Source: Talinum fruticosum
Lineage: Eukaryota; Streptophyta; Magnoliopsida; Caryophyllales; Talinaceae
Reading direction: 5' to 3'
Assembly: GCA_021018815.1 (NCBI GenBank)
Contig: JAITYX010000140.1
Location: forward strand, 194,501-258,500
DNA: 64,000 bases
Part shown: positions 1 to 10,328 of the stretch, piece by piece
How positions within the stretch are numbered: position 1 is the first letter of the stretch
How the letters are laid out: every line of letters begins with the position of its first letter
Translations under genes and position numbers: made by a program
Notes under the pieces: model-generated
Databases searched by the model: none
What the model was told of the DNA's origin: nothing
What the model saw: the letters and a program-made list of their open reading frames with translations, nothing else

Positions 1-1871
1 CACGATAATAATGCTCATTTGTCACGGAAGAAACTCTACGTTTTGACTTTCCTCGAGCACGAAGAGGAGCGAAATCATCCATGTTACGAATCTCAATATC
101 ATGCTTCACACAAAATGAACTAACATCATCTATCAAATAGTCCCATCCTTGATCCCTTGCATGCTGCAATTATTTCTTAGCTATGTTAAGAAGTGATATT
201 GCATTAACAATGTCTTGATCCCTTCTTTGTAGAGCTTGACTCAATGCATTACTAATGCCTAACACCAATTTCATTAGATGTAATAAAAAAGCAAAGTCAT
301 ATGTCTGAATACCATCTAAAACAACTTGACCTTTAACTTTATATTGTGGCTCAGTTCCATAAGTTGGAAGAGCATCAAGTACATCAACAATTGGAGCAAA
401 CATGACAATAAGATTCATGAATGTTTTATAATGAGAGCCCCAACGAGTGTCACTCGGTCTTTGAAGTCCAACTTCTTAATTCAAACCCTTTCCAGTTTGA
501 ACCTCCCCATTCGCAATGCTTCTTCAACTTTCTCTGATTGTTTCTTTCGATATTCATCTCTACGCTTATAAGAGCCTCCAATCATATTCAAAGTCAAATT
601 AACCAAATCAAGAAACTTTTCAATATCAACATGTTTATGAGCAAATGCCACAAGAGTAAATTGAAGTTGATGAGCAAAACAATGAACATAATGTGCTGAT
701 GGATTTTCTTGCAAAATCAAACTTCTAAGCCCATTGATGTGACCTCTCATATTACTAGCCCCATCATACCCTTGTCCTCGTATTCGTGATGGGCTCAAGG
801 ATAATTGACTAAGCACAGAATAAATTTCTTCTTTCAATGACACAATAATAGTACTAGTAACATGGATAAGACTAACCAACCGTTCCATGACAAACCCCAT
901 TTTGTCAACATATCTCAAAACAATAGCCATTTGTTGCTTACAAGAAACATCACGGGATTCATCAGCTAATACAAAAAATATCCATCCCCAATTTCTTGAA
1001 GAATAGCATTAATAGTTTCCCTTGAACAAGCACTTGCAATATTTTTTTGAATTGGTGGGGAATACATTATACAATTTCCAGGAGCATTCTTCAAAATAAC
1101 ATTTCCAACTTTGTCATTCTTTTCCCCGTGAAACTTTAAAATAGTTCTAAAAAGTCCTTTCCTTCTTGAAAATTCGCTCTCATCATGACCTCGGAAAGGC
1201 AAACCTTCGGACAATAGAATCCTTGACACATCAACTGAAGCATTTAAACGAGTCCTATACTCAGCTTTAACTTCTTCGATTGTTTATCTAATGCGGTTTG
1301 TATGGATTGTCTTTCCATTATCAAGTTTTCACATCGTTTTAACACATTTATTATGTGTACTATTCACCCCAACAACGTGCCTATGGAATCTATCTATCTT
1401 ATTCCAACTTTGAAATCCTTTACTTGTGAATGCATCCCCCTAAAATGTGCCATTTCATCGTTTTTGAACAAAGAACAACATGCAGCATCTTCCTTTATGC
1501 TATATTCTAACCAATTACTCGTACAAATCATACCAGGAGACATTGAATCTACACATACATCCAAACATTAACGTTTGAGGGAAATTATGATTTCGGGGTT
1601 GAAAGGGACCTTTTGAAGATATGCTCTTCTTACCTCATCTTGTTCATCGGGATGATATCGTGACATTGGTTTTCTTGCTCCCGGATCGGATGGAAGTGCA
1701 TTGACATCAACTCGACTTCTCCCGAGTAGAAGAGGGATTGTCATTTGCATCACAAGTTGTAGGGGAAGAATTTGTATTTACATCGCCTTCTTCATTCGAT
1801 GGTAAATTTTCAGATTTAGAACTTGAAGGAATGGAGGGTTCTGTTGCTATCTTTTTGAAATATCTAAACAT
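1..1871 (-). pseudogene. hAT transposase, TTF-type zinc finger / DUF4371, decayed and 3' truncated by the window edge
   Basis: Reading leftwards from an ATG at 1871 (MFRYFKKIATEPS), typical family blocks appear in order but in several frames: a DPGxRKPxSxYHPDEQDEVRRAYLQK-like block near 1600-1680, a TTF-finger-like stretch with FTSKGFQSWNKI and HRHVVGVNSTHNKCVK near 1370-1480, EYRTRLNASVDVSRILL and LPFRGHDESEF near 1170-1265, GQGYDGASNMRGHINGL with YVHCFAHQLQ (DUF4371 and RNase-H-like hAT core) at about 660-790, and later core sequence down to 170. These blocks identify a cut-and-paste transposase that acts in the nucleus. Frameshifts and stops break it at least five times. The C-terminal hAT dimerisation domain would lie left of the window. 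Family assignment is secure; function is lost. Confidence 0.85.
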
Positions 1872-2490
1872 TTTGACTTACAATACGAATTTATCAACAA
1901 AAATTAAACCTATACCGTAAAATTTGTCTAAACAATGAATGAAGTGAAATTGAAAAATCAATGAAATCACATAAATTAAGAATAGAATCAAAGAAATTAA
2001 ACCTAATATTGCACAAATTAAATCTTAAATTGATATCGAATGAAAAATTATAGAAGTTAGAACTTACGGATGTGGAGAGAGCGAGAGAGTTTAGTGCGGA
2101 AGAGGAGAGACAGGGGACCGAGACCGGGAAGTGCCGGGCGACTTGTTTGGGGCCGGCGCCGGTGACCAACAGCCGTGCCGTCGTGTGCGTGGTGTAGTGG
2201 GCTGGGAGAGAGAGAGAGTGCGACTGCGGGAGAGGGCTGCGTAAAGTACAACCGCGAGAAGAGAGGGGGCAAGTCGGGCCAGGCGTGGGCTATGGTAGGC
2301 GGCGTAGGGCTGTGCCGGCGGCGACCGTTGTTGTGGTCGGCGGCCACCGACCGTGGTGGTTGGGGAGGGAGCAGAGCGGTCGGGCTCAAGCAGAGCAGCG
2401 AGGGTGGGTATATGGAGCTATGCCTGGAAGAAAAAGTAACGAAGGGAAATAAAATTAAAAGTAAGGGATTAAATTTTGAAAAAAAAAAGT
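1872..2490 (-). other. hAT element leader, with a GC-rich block
   Basis: This is non-coding sequence upstream of the transposase start. 1872-2060 is AT-rich; 2080-2440 is GC-rich and shows long but unconvincing open frames on both strands (proline/histidine/serine-rich on minus, glycine/arginine-rich on plus). I read it as promoter and 5' untranslated leader of the element, not as a gene. Confidence 0.4.
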
Positions 2491-2565
2491 TGCCGATAGT
2501 AGGAGTCGAACATGGGACCTCTTATCTAGATTACACAAGCCTTACCAACTCAAGCAACTTGCTTT
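2491..2565 (-). other. tRNA-like sequence (A-box and B-box) in the hAT leader
   Basis: On the minus strand a box-A-like stretch (TTGCTTGAGTTGGTAAGGC) is followed about 35 bases later by GGTCCCATGTTCGACTCC, which fits the box-B consensus GWTCRANNC. The D-arm AGTTGGTAAGGC and the T-arm GTTCGACTC are tRNA-like. The acceptor stem does not pair cleanly, so this is a tRNA-derived or Pol III-promoter-like sequence, not a functional tRNA gene. Confidence 0.4.
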
Positions 2566-2606
2566 TGCTGATATTTTCCTCTATATAAAAATTTTATTTT
2601 TTTGGA

Positions 2607-2650
2607 AGGGGGTCGATTGACCCCATCGACCCCCGTTGGTTTCGCCAGTG
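2607..2650 (-). repeat. hAT terminal region with internal palindrome
   Basis: The terminal 44 bases contain the element end (CACTGGCGAAACC on minus) and an inner palindromic GGGGTCGATTGACCCC / GGGGTCGATGGGGTC pair. Terminal location is inferred from the switch to LINE coding sequence at 2651. Confidence 0.6.
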
Positions 2651-5022
2651 CCATTTTGCCTTGCTCATCCACCAACCATGCATCTGCCCAAATGTCTATG
2701 GAGGCACCATTACCCGCCCTCTAAACTAGCCCCTCCTTGAGTAGGGCCTTGGAAGACCAAATGCTCCTCCAAAAGAAACTAGGTGAGTGGCAAAGGTAAG
2801 AGTTAAGGAAGTCACCTCGTGGATAGTATTTTGCTTTAAGCACTTGATTAAGAGAGCGTTTTCATTATGCAAGATTGTCCATGCTTGTTTAGCTAGGAAT
2901 GCATTATTAAAAATATCAAGTTTCGTAAACTCATACCTCCAAGACACTTTGGTTTGCAAAGCTCTTCCTAAGCCTTCCAATGCTCCTTTCGTTTTCCCTC
3001 CACTGAACTCCACCAGAATCTAGCACAAAGCTTATATGCATCCTCAATAAGATTAGTGGGTATCTTGAAGATACACATTAAGTAGGTAGCTAATGACTCG
3101 TATGATGACTTTGATCAGTATTTCCTTCCTTGCTCGCGAGAACAACTTCTCCTTCCACCCTTTCAGTTTCTTCCATATCCTGTCATAGAGAGAATTAAAC
3201 ATCTCCTTTTTATTTCGACCAACTATTGTAAGGGATCATATATTTGATATGTTTCTCTACTAGATGCATGCCCAAGAGATTTACGATTGTGCCTTTTGGG
3301 CTCTTTGATCTTAATTTCATAGTGTGAAAAAGCTCTAGTACCACTAGGACATCATCCATTATGAGTTGTCTTGGTACAAAGCCACTCTGACTCCATGAAA
3401 CAATGTGGGGTAGGCATGTCTTGAGACTATTTACAATAGTTTTAGAGACAATTTTATATAGTAAATTGCAAAGACTGATAGGTCCAAATACAGTGATATT
3501 AGTTGATGACTTGACTTTGGGGACAAGGGTGATGAGCGTCTTGTTTATTATGCTAGGATTTACCTCTCCAGCCAGCATAGCTTTCACAAAAGACACAATA
3601 TCAGGGCCTACGACATGCCAATATTTCTGGAAAAAATATCATGCATACCGTCAGGTGCATCTGAAATAAGGCAGCTCGGATTTCTTCCTCGTTATTGAAG
3701 AGCAAGTCATTCATTTGGTCAATCACCTTCTGTGTTATCCTTTCTAGAATCGCTTCAAAATTTGTTGGCTTAGTGGAACAAAAAGGCTTATAATAATAAT
3801 AATTTGTGACTTATTATCCCATCTTTGTCTCTCACCTAATCGCCAGTTTCCTCTTATAGTTGCTTAATCATATTTTGTCGTCGATGATGTGAGGCTTTGT
3901 GATGGGAGTATATAATATTTCTATCACCATCCTGCAACTTGTTGACTCTGGATGGAAGTATGCAATATTTCTATCACCATCTTGCAACTCGTTGACACTG
4001 GATCTCATGTACCAAACCTGTTCGTTTTGTTTGTGCAAGGTGTCCAACTTAGCCTCAATGTTGTTGCAAAGGTCAAGATTATGTTGCACCGCTGGGAGCC
4101 CTTGGAGGTATTTAAGCTCGTTTTCCAGGTAATTAATTTGCTGGTCAATTCCTCCAAATTTGTTTTCACTATAGGAGTCTAAACTTGCTACCACTGGTTC
4201 CAATTTGTCAACAGGTCCACCGTGGCCATTCATCCAAGCAACTTTAATTATTACTTCACATTCATTGTCCTCAATCCATAGTTTCTCAAGTTTAAAGCTT
4301 CTCCTTCCTCCCCAAACTTCAAAGGGCATCTGATAAGTGGATAGAAGGATTGGTGAATAGTTTGATTTGTAATGAGCCAGATTGATTACCTGCGCATGAA
4401 GAAACTTTAGACTCCACACGTCATTAGCCTTGAAACAATCCAGTCTTTCTGGAAGACAGTGTCGTTCATCCTCTTTGCCAACTATACCACAGGCCAGAAT
4501 AGCTAAGGTCTTTTAGATTACATTCAGCCGAAGCTTCCCTAAAACTGTCCATTATCTGCTGCTCTCCATCCACACCTCTACTTTTTTCCTCCACAGATAG
4601 TACTTCATCGAAATCGCCACCAACCACAATTGGTACTGACTGTGTCCCCAGCTCTTTCTCTAAGAAGCTCGCATATTCGTCATTTATTTTGACTCTTTGG
4701 CCTGCCATAGATACCCAATAACCTCATTTTGACTGAGTCACCGTCCATAATATCCCCCATTATTAAATTTTAAGAGTCAGATATCAACTAGAAATCAATA
4801 TCATCACACCAATAGATCGCTAGTCCTCCAAAACAACCTCTCCTACTAACTGCATAAGAACTGCTCAATCCAAATTTAGGACCAATTCTCTCCATCCTGC
4901 TTAGTTCTGACAATGTCTCGGAGAGAAAAATAATGTCAAGGGTATGGTGTTTGCTCCAAAATGAAGCGCTTAAACTGCTAGGGGTTGCCACATCCCCTGC
5001 AGTTCCAGCATAATATTTTCAT
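2651..5022 (-). pseudogene. LINE-1 ORF2: endonuclease / reverse transcriptase, RT core deleted
   Basis: The start is the ATG at 5022, which opens with MKILCWNCRGCGNP, the classic plant L1 apurinic-like endonuclease start. IIFLSETLSE (about 4900-4930) and IVVGGDFDEVLS (about 4600-4640) are endonuclease motifs. A linker with heptad-like Leu/Glu (3868-4419) precedes RT motifs: TLVPKVKSS, GPISLCNLLYKIVSK and QSGFVPRQLIMDDVLV (3340-3540). Then the frame jumps from KSPKGTIVN directly to LLGMHLV at about 3265-3285, so the block with the catalytic FADD is absent. The thumb and C-terminal region (KGWKEKLFSR, TKVSWRYEFTKLD, AFLAKQAWTI, then IDIWADAWL near 2670) follows until the hAT end. Several stops and frameshifts are present. 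It is non-functional. Confidence 0.85.
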
Positions 5023-5027
5023 GATGA

Positions 5028-5966
5028 TTGGCCTTTACTAGCCTCCGCCTTTTCCGTAACATAATCCACCTCCTCAACAGCTCTCACTTTTCGCTCACCT
5101 TGCTTGTCGCCCTTGACATCAACCACCTTCTTTTTGTTGTCTCTTCTCCTTTCCTATCCACCACCACAGCAGTCGGTTCCCCCAATGAATCCCCTCCTCT
5201 TAACTCTTCCTTGCCCCCTTTTTGTCCGAGTATTTTCCAATAGCAATTTGTTTCGCACTAGGAAAGCATACCCCCTTATCTCAATTCTAGTAATTTCTTC
5301 CTTTCCTCCTTCCATTCATCTTCAGCTCCTCTACTCTTACATTTAAAGGGTGAATCACATAACTTTGGACCATACGAGTAGATCATCTTCTTGAACGTCC
5401 TCGTCATAAAGATTGTACCCTTTGTAGACATGTCCAATGAGGCCACATCCATAGCAAAAATCAAGCAAATTCACATACTTTATCTCCACCTGTTTAAGCT
5501 TTCCATCAATATTGATTTTCAGCCCTCACCTCAAAGGCCTAGTGATGTCGACATCCACCTTAAGCTTCAAATACTTAGTGGGCGCAAGAACATCCTCTTC
5601 ATCGATCTCTATAACATCCCCTATTCCTGATCCCAATAGCTCCGAAATGCAGTAGTCTTCTTCTTTATGGGTAAGTCACATATCTTAACCTAGAAGTGTG
5701 CTTTCGTGAACTCAATCTCCGACGTCACCTCATGCCTTTTCGCCTGCTGCAAGTAACAAGATAGTGCCATCAAAGCCCCATGGCCCCTCATCAACTACCA
5801 AGTTCTTATCTACTTGAGAGAAAAATTAAAAGGCAAAGAGATTTTTGTCCAACTCCTTAATAACTATTCCCTTTGAGGGTTTCTAGATATTTCGCGTAGT
5901 AGTCTTTACCGCTTCAAGATTAAAATGGTTCTTGGTGGACAATTTACTGCTCAAACATAATGCTAT
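5028..5966 (-). pseudogene. LINE-1 ORF1, main part (DUF4283 and zinc knuckle)
   Basis: This continues the reading frame from 16036. IVIKELDKNLFAF and FFSQVDKNLVVDEGPWGFDG (about 5760-5880) match the DUF4283 RNA-binding domain of plant LINE ORF1. A zinc knuckle FCYGCGLIGHVYKGYN follows at about 5410-5450, in which the last cysteine of the CCHC is replaced by tyrosine. The tail to 5028 is basic and Ser/Pro/Lys-rich. Stops occur inside DUF4283 and there is at least one frameshift, so it is a pseudogene. ORF1 proteins normally coat the LINE RNA. Confidence 0.8.
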
Positions 5967-5971
5967 TTGTT
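5967..5971. repeat. Target-site duplication TTGTT, left copy
   Basis: TTGTT directly precedes the left LTR, and TTGTT directly follows the right LTR at 16031-16035. Five bases is the usual Ty1-copia duplication length. Confidence 0.85.
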
Positions 5972-7506
5972 TGAAGGTTTGCTCTTGGAGAGACTAAGTC
6001 GCCCTAGATGGGGGTGAATAGGGTGATGGAAGATTTTAAACAAATAATGGAAGATTAAGATCCAAAACCGACTTTGACGCAGCTTAGAGTCTAGATTGGA
6101 CTCGGAAAAATGTTAACTCGGAAATTACGTGGAAACCCTCCTGGGGCATAAAACCACGGGCGAGTGCTAATCCAAGCACCACGTCAACTCCACTATTTTG
6201 AATCCACAAAATACAGTAAAAAGACTCAACCAGAATTGCTCCCTTATACAATTCCTTATAAGATTTTCCTAGACTCGGACGTTCTCTTATCCGATCTAGT
6301 ACTTCCTAATTGAGGTAACCTTTACAGTTAGGGACAACCGAGTTGAGTTAACCCTTACAGTTTAGTCAAGGGACCTTACTCGAAAGTAAGAATAATTATT
6401 TGTGACTGATTACAAGACCTTACAACTCGGAAAGATATTAAGTACAGAGTTGGAGTTGTAGATAGAAGATTGAATGAGAATTATATAGAGAGAGACAATT
6501 TTAGTAATAGGTTCAGCAATCTTCTCGTCTTGTGAATTGGCTTTTATTTATAGATGACCAGGTAGATTAGCCGTTGTGACTATCTTCCGATTAGAGGTCC
6601 TTTGTGACCGTTGTAATGGCTTTTACGAGTGACTCGGAAAAATGTCCGTTGAGGTGTGAACGTTAGGTAACGGCTCTTGACTTCTTTGGGTGTCCCAATC
6701 CACTGGTGATGTCCGAAAGGTAGGGTGGAAACCACCATTGAGCTTAGCGTCGAAGATTTCCAATTTTGGAAGCGAATTGGAAATCGGACAACCCCGACAT
6801 AGTGTCTGGGCCTTGGTCGAAGTAGAAGAAGCCTTGTTTGCTTGGTGATTTGACATCTTGAAGCCGGTTACTTTTGTAACTCAAAAGTAGGATAACCTCG
6901 TTTGAATAACCTACAAAAGTAAATCAATTTGGTTCTCAAAGTATAAAATACTTTGGTCCAAGATTAGACACAGATGATAATTTTAATTAAGATAATTAAG
7001 TGCATAATTATCCGAGTCCTGAAAGAGTGGAATTTTACGAGTCTAATATCCATTATACTCAAATTTCATTTGAGTCGATCTAGAAGTAAAACAAGTTTGA
7101 TAGAGAATATCGGAGTAAAGGAACTTGATCTAGACAAGCATAGTTCAAACGAAACATGCTAACTTTGAATTAACACTATTATTCAATTAAACTTAGATTA
7201 CAAATACGGACCTGAGTTTATGCACGTTAGAGAAAATGTTTGAACATGCGATATGTCCGAGTGTTGTCCGAGTGACTCGGAACTGCATGTGAAATGATAG
7301 GCAAGAGCATGCTTTGTGAGTCGAGTCGAGTCAAGTAAAAACATATGCAATAGTATCTCGTAACACTCGGACAAGATTCTAAATCACTCAAAAAAGTTTG
7401 TAAAGCACTTAGAATGACTTGTAATCAAAACTTACAAGAGATGAAGTTTGTACTTGATTCCTTGATGGTACTCAAACATGATATAACTGTAAAGTCCGAG
7501 TCTTCA
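5972..7506 (-). repeat. 3' LTR of the Sirevirus-like element
   Basis: About 1535 bases, TG...CA bounded, aligned end to end with 14514-16030. It contains many short CCGAGT / ACTCGG palindromic motifs, shared with the other LTR. Confidence 0.9.
6545..6552 (-). promoter_or_regulatory. TATA box of the 3' LTR
   Basis: TATAAATA on the minus strand, at the same place as 15083-15090 in the 5' LTR. Confidence 0.55.
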
Positions 7507-8275
7507 ATCGCCCCTTTTTGATGAAAGGCATTCCATACTTAGATAGAAACTTTGTTAGTGATATAGATCTGCTTTTGCATACTTTCTCAAGGAATAATAA
7601 GAGAAACGAGTTATTGAATAAGAGATTGAAACTTAGATTCTATCGGAGCAAGTGCTAAAAATTGCTGAAGTATCGAGCATTAGTGAGCAATAATAGACTG
7701 CAATAGTGTTACGGAATTGAAGTATCGGAGCAATAATAGACTGAGTTATTGAATAAGAGCAAAGAAAATTACTGAGCAAGAAATTTAAACTCGAAATAAT
7801 TGAAACTCAGAAAGTAATAAGCATGAAATTGAAACTTCATTAATATTCATAACAAATATATACACAAAAGAGGGTGAGAGAAACTCCCCTAAACAAGACA
7901 ACAAATTTCTAAATATTCTCCCCTTGCCTTTCAAAGAAAAAAAAAGCAAAAAGAGGAAGAATGTATCAAGAGGATACAGATTTTTATGTCTGGACAAAAA
8001 AAATTTGAAAACGAGAAAAGAAAATTTCTAATAATGGAGGGGAGGGAGCGATCTGAGTCGAGGATGGTGGATGTGCAGTGCACCTTCGCCGATAAGATCT
8101 TGAAGATGTAGACAAACGAGGCGGGGCAGCACTGGTATCTCCGGAATGGGCTCAGCTCCGAGTGGCTGACCCAGAACTAAGCCGTCCAAAGGTTCATCCT
8201 CCTGGAACTTGGCCGAGGGAGTGCTGGCTCTGCTGCTGACCGCCCATGGTCAGCGAGGTCTTTGACCCACTCGGA
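7507..8275 (-). other. Untranslated region before the 3' LTR, with polypurine tract
   Basis: There is no coding sequence here. The AAAAAGGGG run on the minus strand (7511-7519), a few bases from the LTR, is the likely plus-strand primer. Further right are two direct repeats: AGCAATAATAGACTG near 7687 and 7728, and GAGTTATTGAATAAGAG near 7607 and 7741. Confidence 0.6.
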
Positions 8276-9654
8276 CTACTCGTTTAAGCTAATCATTTCC
8301 GGTTGGGGTTCTGGAGCACCTGGGCCCTCGGCTGCTTCGGCTCCCGTTTCTGCTTCCTTCTCCCCTTCTTCTTCCTCTTCGAGAGGAGCTGCCTCAGCCG
8401 CGAGCTCCGTTTCTTCTCCTTCTTCTTTTTCTTCTTCTTCTTCTTCCTCTTCCGCTGCAGAGGGGATTTGGCTGGACTCGAGGATTCTTCGAAGTATCCG
8501 AGTGGATCGGATCTCGAGCTGCCTTGGAGCGTCTTTCCTGAAGGAGCTCAATCATCTCCCTTTACTCCTTAACTAGTGCTTTCATCTCGAGAAGCACGTC
8601 TTGCTGGTCTCGGATTTGGGATTGAGCAGTTTTCGGATTGATGATCATAGATCGAAGAATAGTCTTGAATAACTGGAGGGTTTCCTTGAATTCGGTGGAC
8701 ATAGAGGAAAGCTTGTCCATTAGAGCAATGGACAAAGCAGAAGAGATGAATCGAGAAACACCTGAGGTGGAGGCACCACCAAGTGGAGGAGGTAGAGAGA
8801 GAGGGATTGAGTCCGAGTCCGAGATGGAAAAGGAGGCCTCGATTATGAGCTATGGACCCGGACACCCGGTTGGGTCTCTTGGTACCCATACCCAAGAAGT
8901 TCTTTCTTTCCAATGACAATGGCAGCCTCAAAAACCGTGTTAGGATCCGAGGGAATAGGGACCTTGAATTGCATAAAAATGAGAGTGGGAAGGGCCCCGA
9001 AAGGAAGTGGGGTGGATTTCTTTGTCGAGTCCGAGCGAGCACGGCTGCCATTTGCTCGACTATAGTAGGAAAGAGGTCTACTTCGTAGCCCTCAAGAATG
9101 TCATAAAGAGCTTTAAGGTGCTTGGAGTTAGGGTTCTCCTTGCTAGAATGCTTGAGAGAAGAAGGTCCTCATCGGCGAAAGCACGGAAGACGAGCTTTTA
9201 ACTTGAGTTGAGTCACGGAGAAGTTTTTATGTGACTCGGGAAACTCTTTGGCATATTTTTCGAAGAATTCATCAGCAACCTCGTTGAAAGGTATGGGGTT
9301 GCTTGTTGAGGAAAAGAGAAGCGACTTTGAAGAGTCGGTGGAGAAGAGAGGTGTTGATGCGAACTGTGACATTTTGAACTGCGGAGGTGAGGATACCCTC
9401 GAGTTAGAGAGGTTAGAATAGAACTCGAAACGAGTTTTGGGTATATGAACTCGCTGAAACAGAGGAAATTGTAAACCCCGTTGATTTGATGTGAGCCAAC
9501 CATGAAAACTTTGTGGTCGGAAATAATTTGTCATCCAACGTTAGGTGTTGGTGACAAGGACTTTTGAAGGATTGGAGGGGCCTTCTTGGCTTTTGGTACG
9601 AGGTTTCTTGGTGGTAGAACCAAGAAAATCGGGGTGAGAACCTCTTTTCGGCAT
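8276..9654 (-). pseudogene. Sirevirus extra ORF (env-like / plant transposon protein), decayed
   Basis: The start is the ATG at 9654 (MPKRGSHPDFLGSTTKKPR), chosen because basic, proline/serine-rich sequence begins there and a CT-rich leader lies upstream. A globular part follows (KLFPTTKFSWLAHI, VHIPKTRFEFYSNL, FNEVADEFFEKYAKEFPES; about 9540-9180), then a block near 8880-9000 reading LPFGALPTLIFMQFK and VFEAAIVIGKKELLGYG, and a long Glu/Ala-rich tail (8276-8551) ending in EPQPEMISLNE. Frames change several times and a stop falls soon after the start. In Sireviruses this position holds the env-like ORF, whose role is not established. I see no clear signal peptide or membrane segment, so I would not call it an envelope protein. 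Confidence 0.65.
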
Positions 9655-10328
9655 GTTTGATGAAGAAAAGAGAAGAAAGATGAACTTTTGATAGAGAGGA
9701 AAGAGAGAGAGAAAAGTAGCTAGACGAGAGTGAGCAAAAAAAAAAAAAAATAGTAGAATGAGAGAGAGAGAGCTGAGAATGATAGAGCTTACTTGAGAAT
9801 ACTTCCACTTAGCTTGAGAGCGACAAAAATTTCTTCGAACGTAGAAAGCTTGCTCGAGTTGAAGTAATTGAGAGAGTAAGAGTAAGTAGAGAGTAAAGTA
9901 GTGAAATGAAGGAAAAAGGATGCTATTTATAGAGAAAGAAATATCCTTCGAGTGTTCGTTCGACCCGGCTCTTCAACGGTCGCCTCGGAGCGGTGTAACT
10001 ATTGTGCTCTCCAACGGTTAGAATTCCAGCGATTGTCTCACAACGGCTAGTTGTCCGATCGATACGCGTGAGAGAGAGAGAAAATGAGAGATTTTAAAAG
10101 AAATTTCTGAAATTCTCCACTGATCTAGAGATGATTTCAAAAGTTTGATGTCCATTTTTCTCAAAATCTGAGTCGACTCAATGAAGTTTCCGAGTGACTC
10201 GGAAACCGCAGACAAACAATAGCTCATAGCTCGGTATCACTAGCTCAACTGAACTAATTTCTATTTTAAAGATAGAAAGTGTATAACATATAATCATGCA
10301 AAGTAGTTTCACTCGGAAAAGCACATAA
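9655..10328 (-). other. Intergenic region between pol and the extra ORF
   Basis: The right part (9980-10328) is the 3' end of the pol unit and has a perfect palindrome TTTCCGAGTGACTCGGAAA at 10187-10205. The left part, read on minus, is a TATA box followed by a pyrimidine-rich leader (TACTCTCTACTTACTCTTAC) up to the ORF start. Confidence 0.5.
9924..9931 (-). promoter_or_regulatory. TATA box upstream of the Sirevirus extra ORF
   Basis: TATAAATA on the minus strand, about 270 bases before the ATG at 9654 and followed by a CT-rich stretch typical of plant transcription start regions. It suggests an internal promoter that would express the extra ORF separately from gag-pol. Confidence 0.45.

Larger units (their letters stand above)
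1..2650 (-). mobile_element. hAT-superfamily DNA transposon (TTF-finger type), 5' part
   Basis: The element runs off the left edge. Its right end has a terminal sequence that reads, on the minus strand, CACTGGCGAAACC followed by a GGGGGTCGA tract. This resembles the CAGTGGCGGAGCC ends of plant TTF-finger hAT elements with a G-to-C change at base 3 (family knowledge). Immediately to the right, LINE-1 coding sequence begins, so this is an insertion into LINE-1. hAT elements make 8-bp target duplications; the candidate here is 2651-2658, but its partner lies outside the window. Inside are a decayed transposase gene (1-1871), a leader of about 600 bases and a tRNA-like sequence. Confidence 0.72.

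Noticed and set aside
2491..2565. Functional tRNA gene
   Set aside because: Box A and box B are present but the acceptor stem does not pair and no clear anticodon arm was found.
2057..2588. Long open frames on both strands in GC-rich DNA
   Set aside because: Composition-driven openness within the hAT leader; no family motif, and both strands are open over the same bases.
8262..8576. Serine-rich plus-strand open frames
   Set aside because: They are the reverse complement of the Glu-rich tail of the Sirevirus extra ORF on minus.
8569..9654. True viral envelope protein
   Set aside because: No signal peptide, membrane segment or cleavage site can be seen; position alone supports the env-like label.
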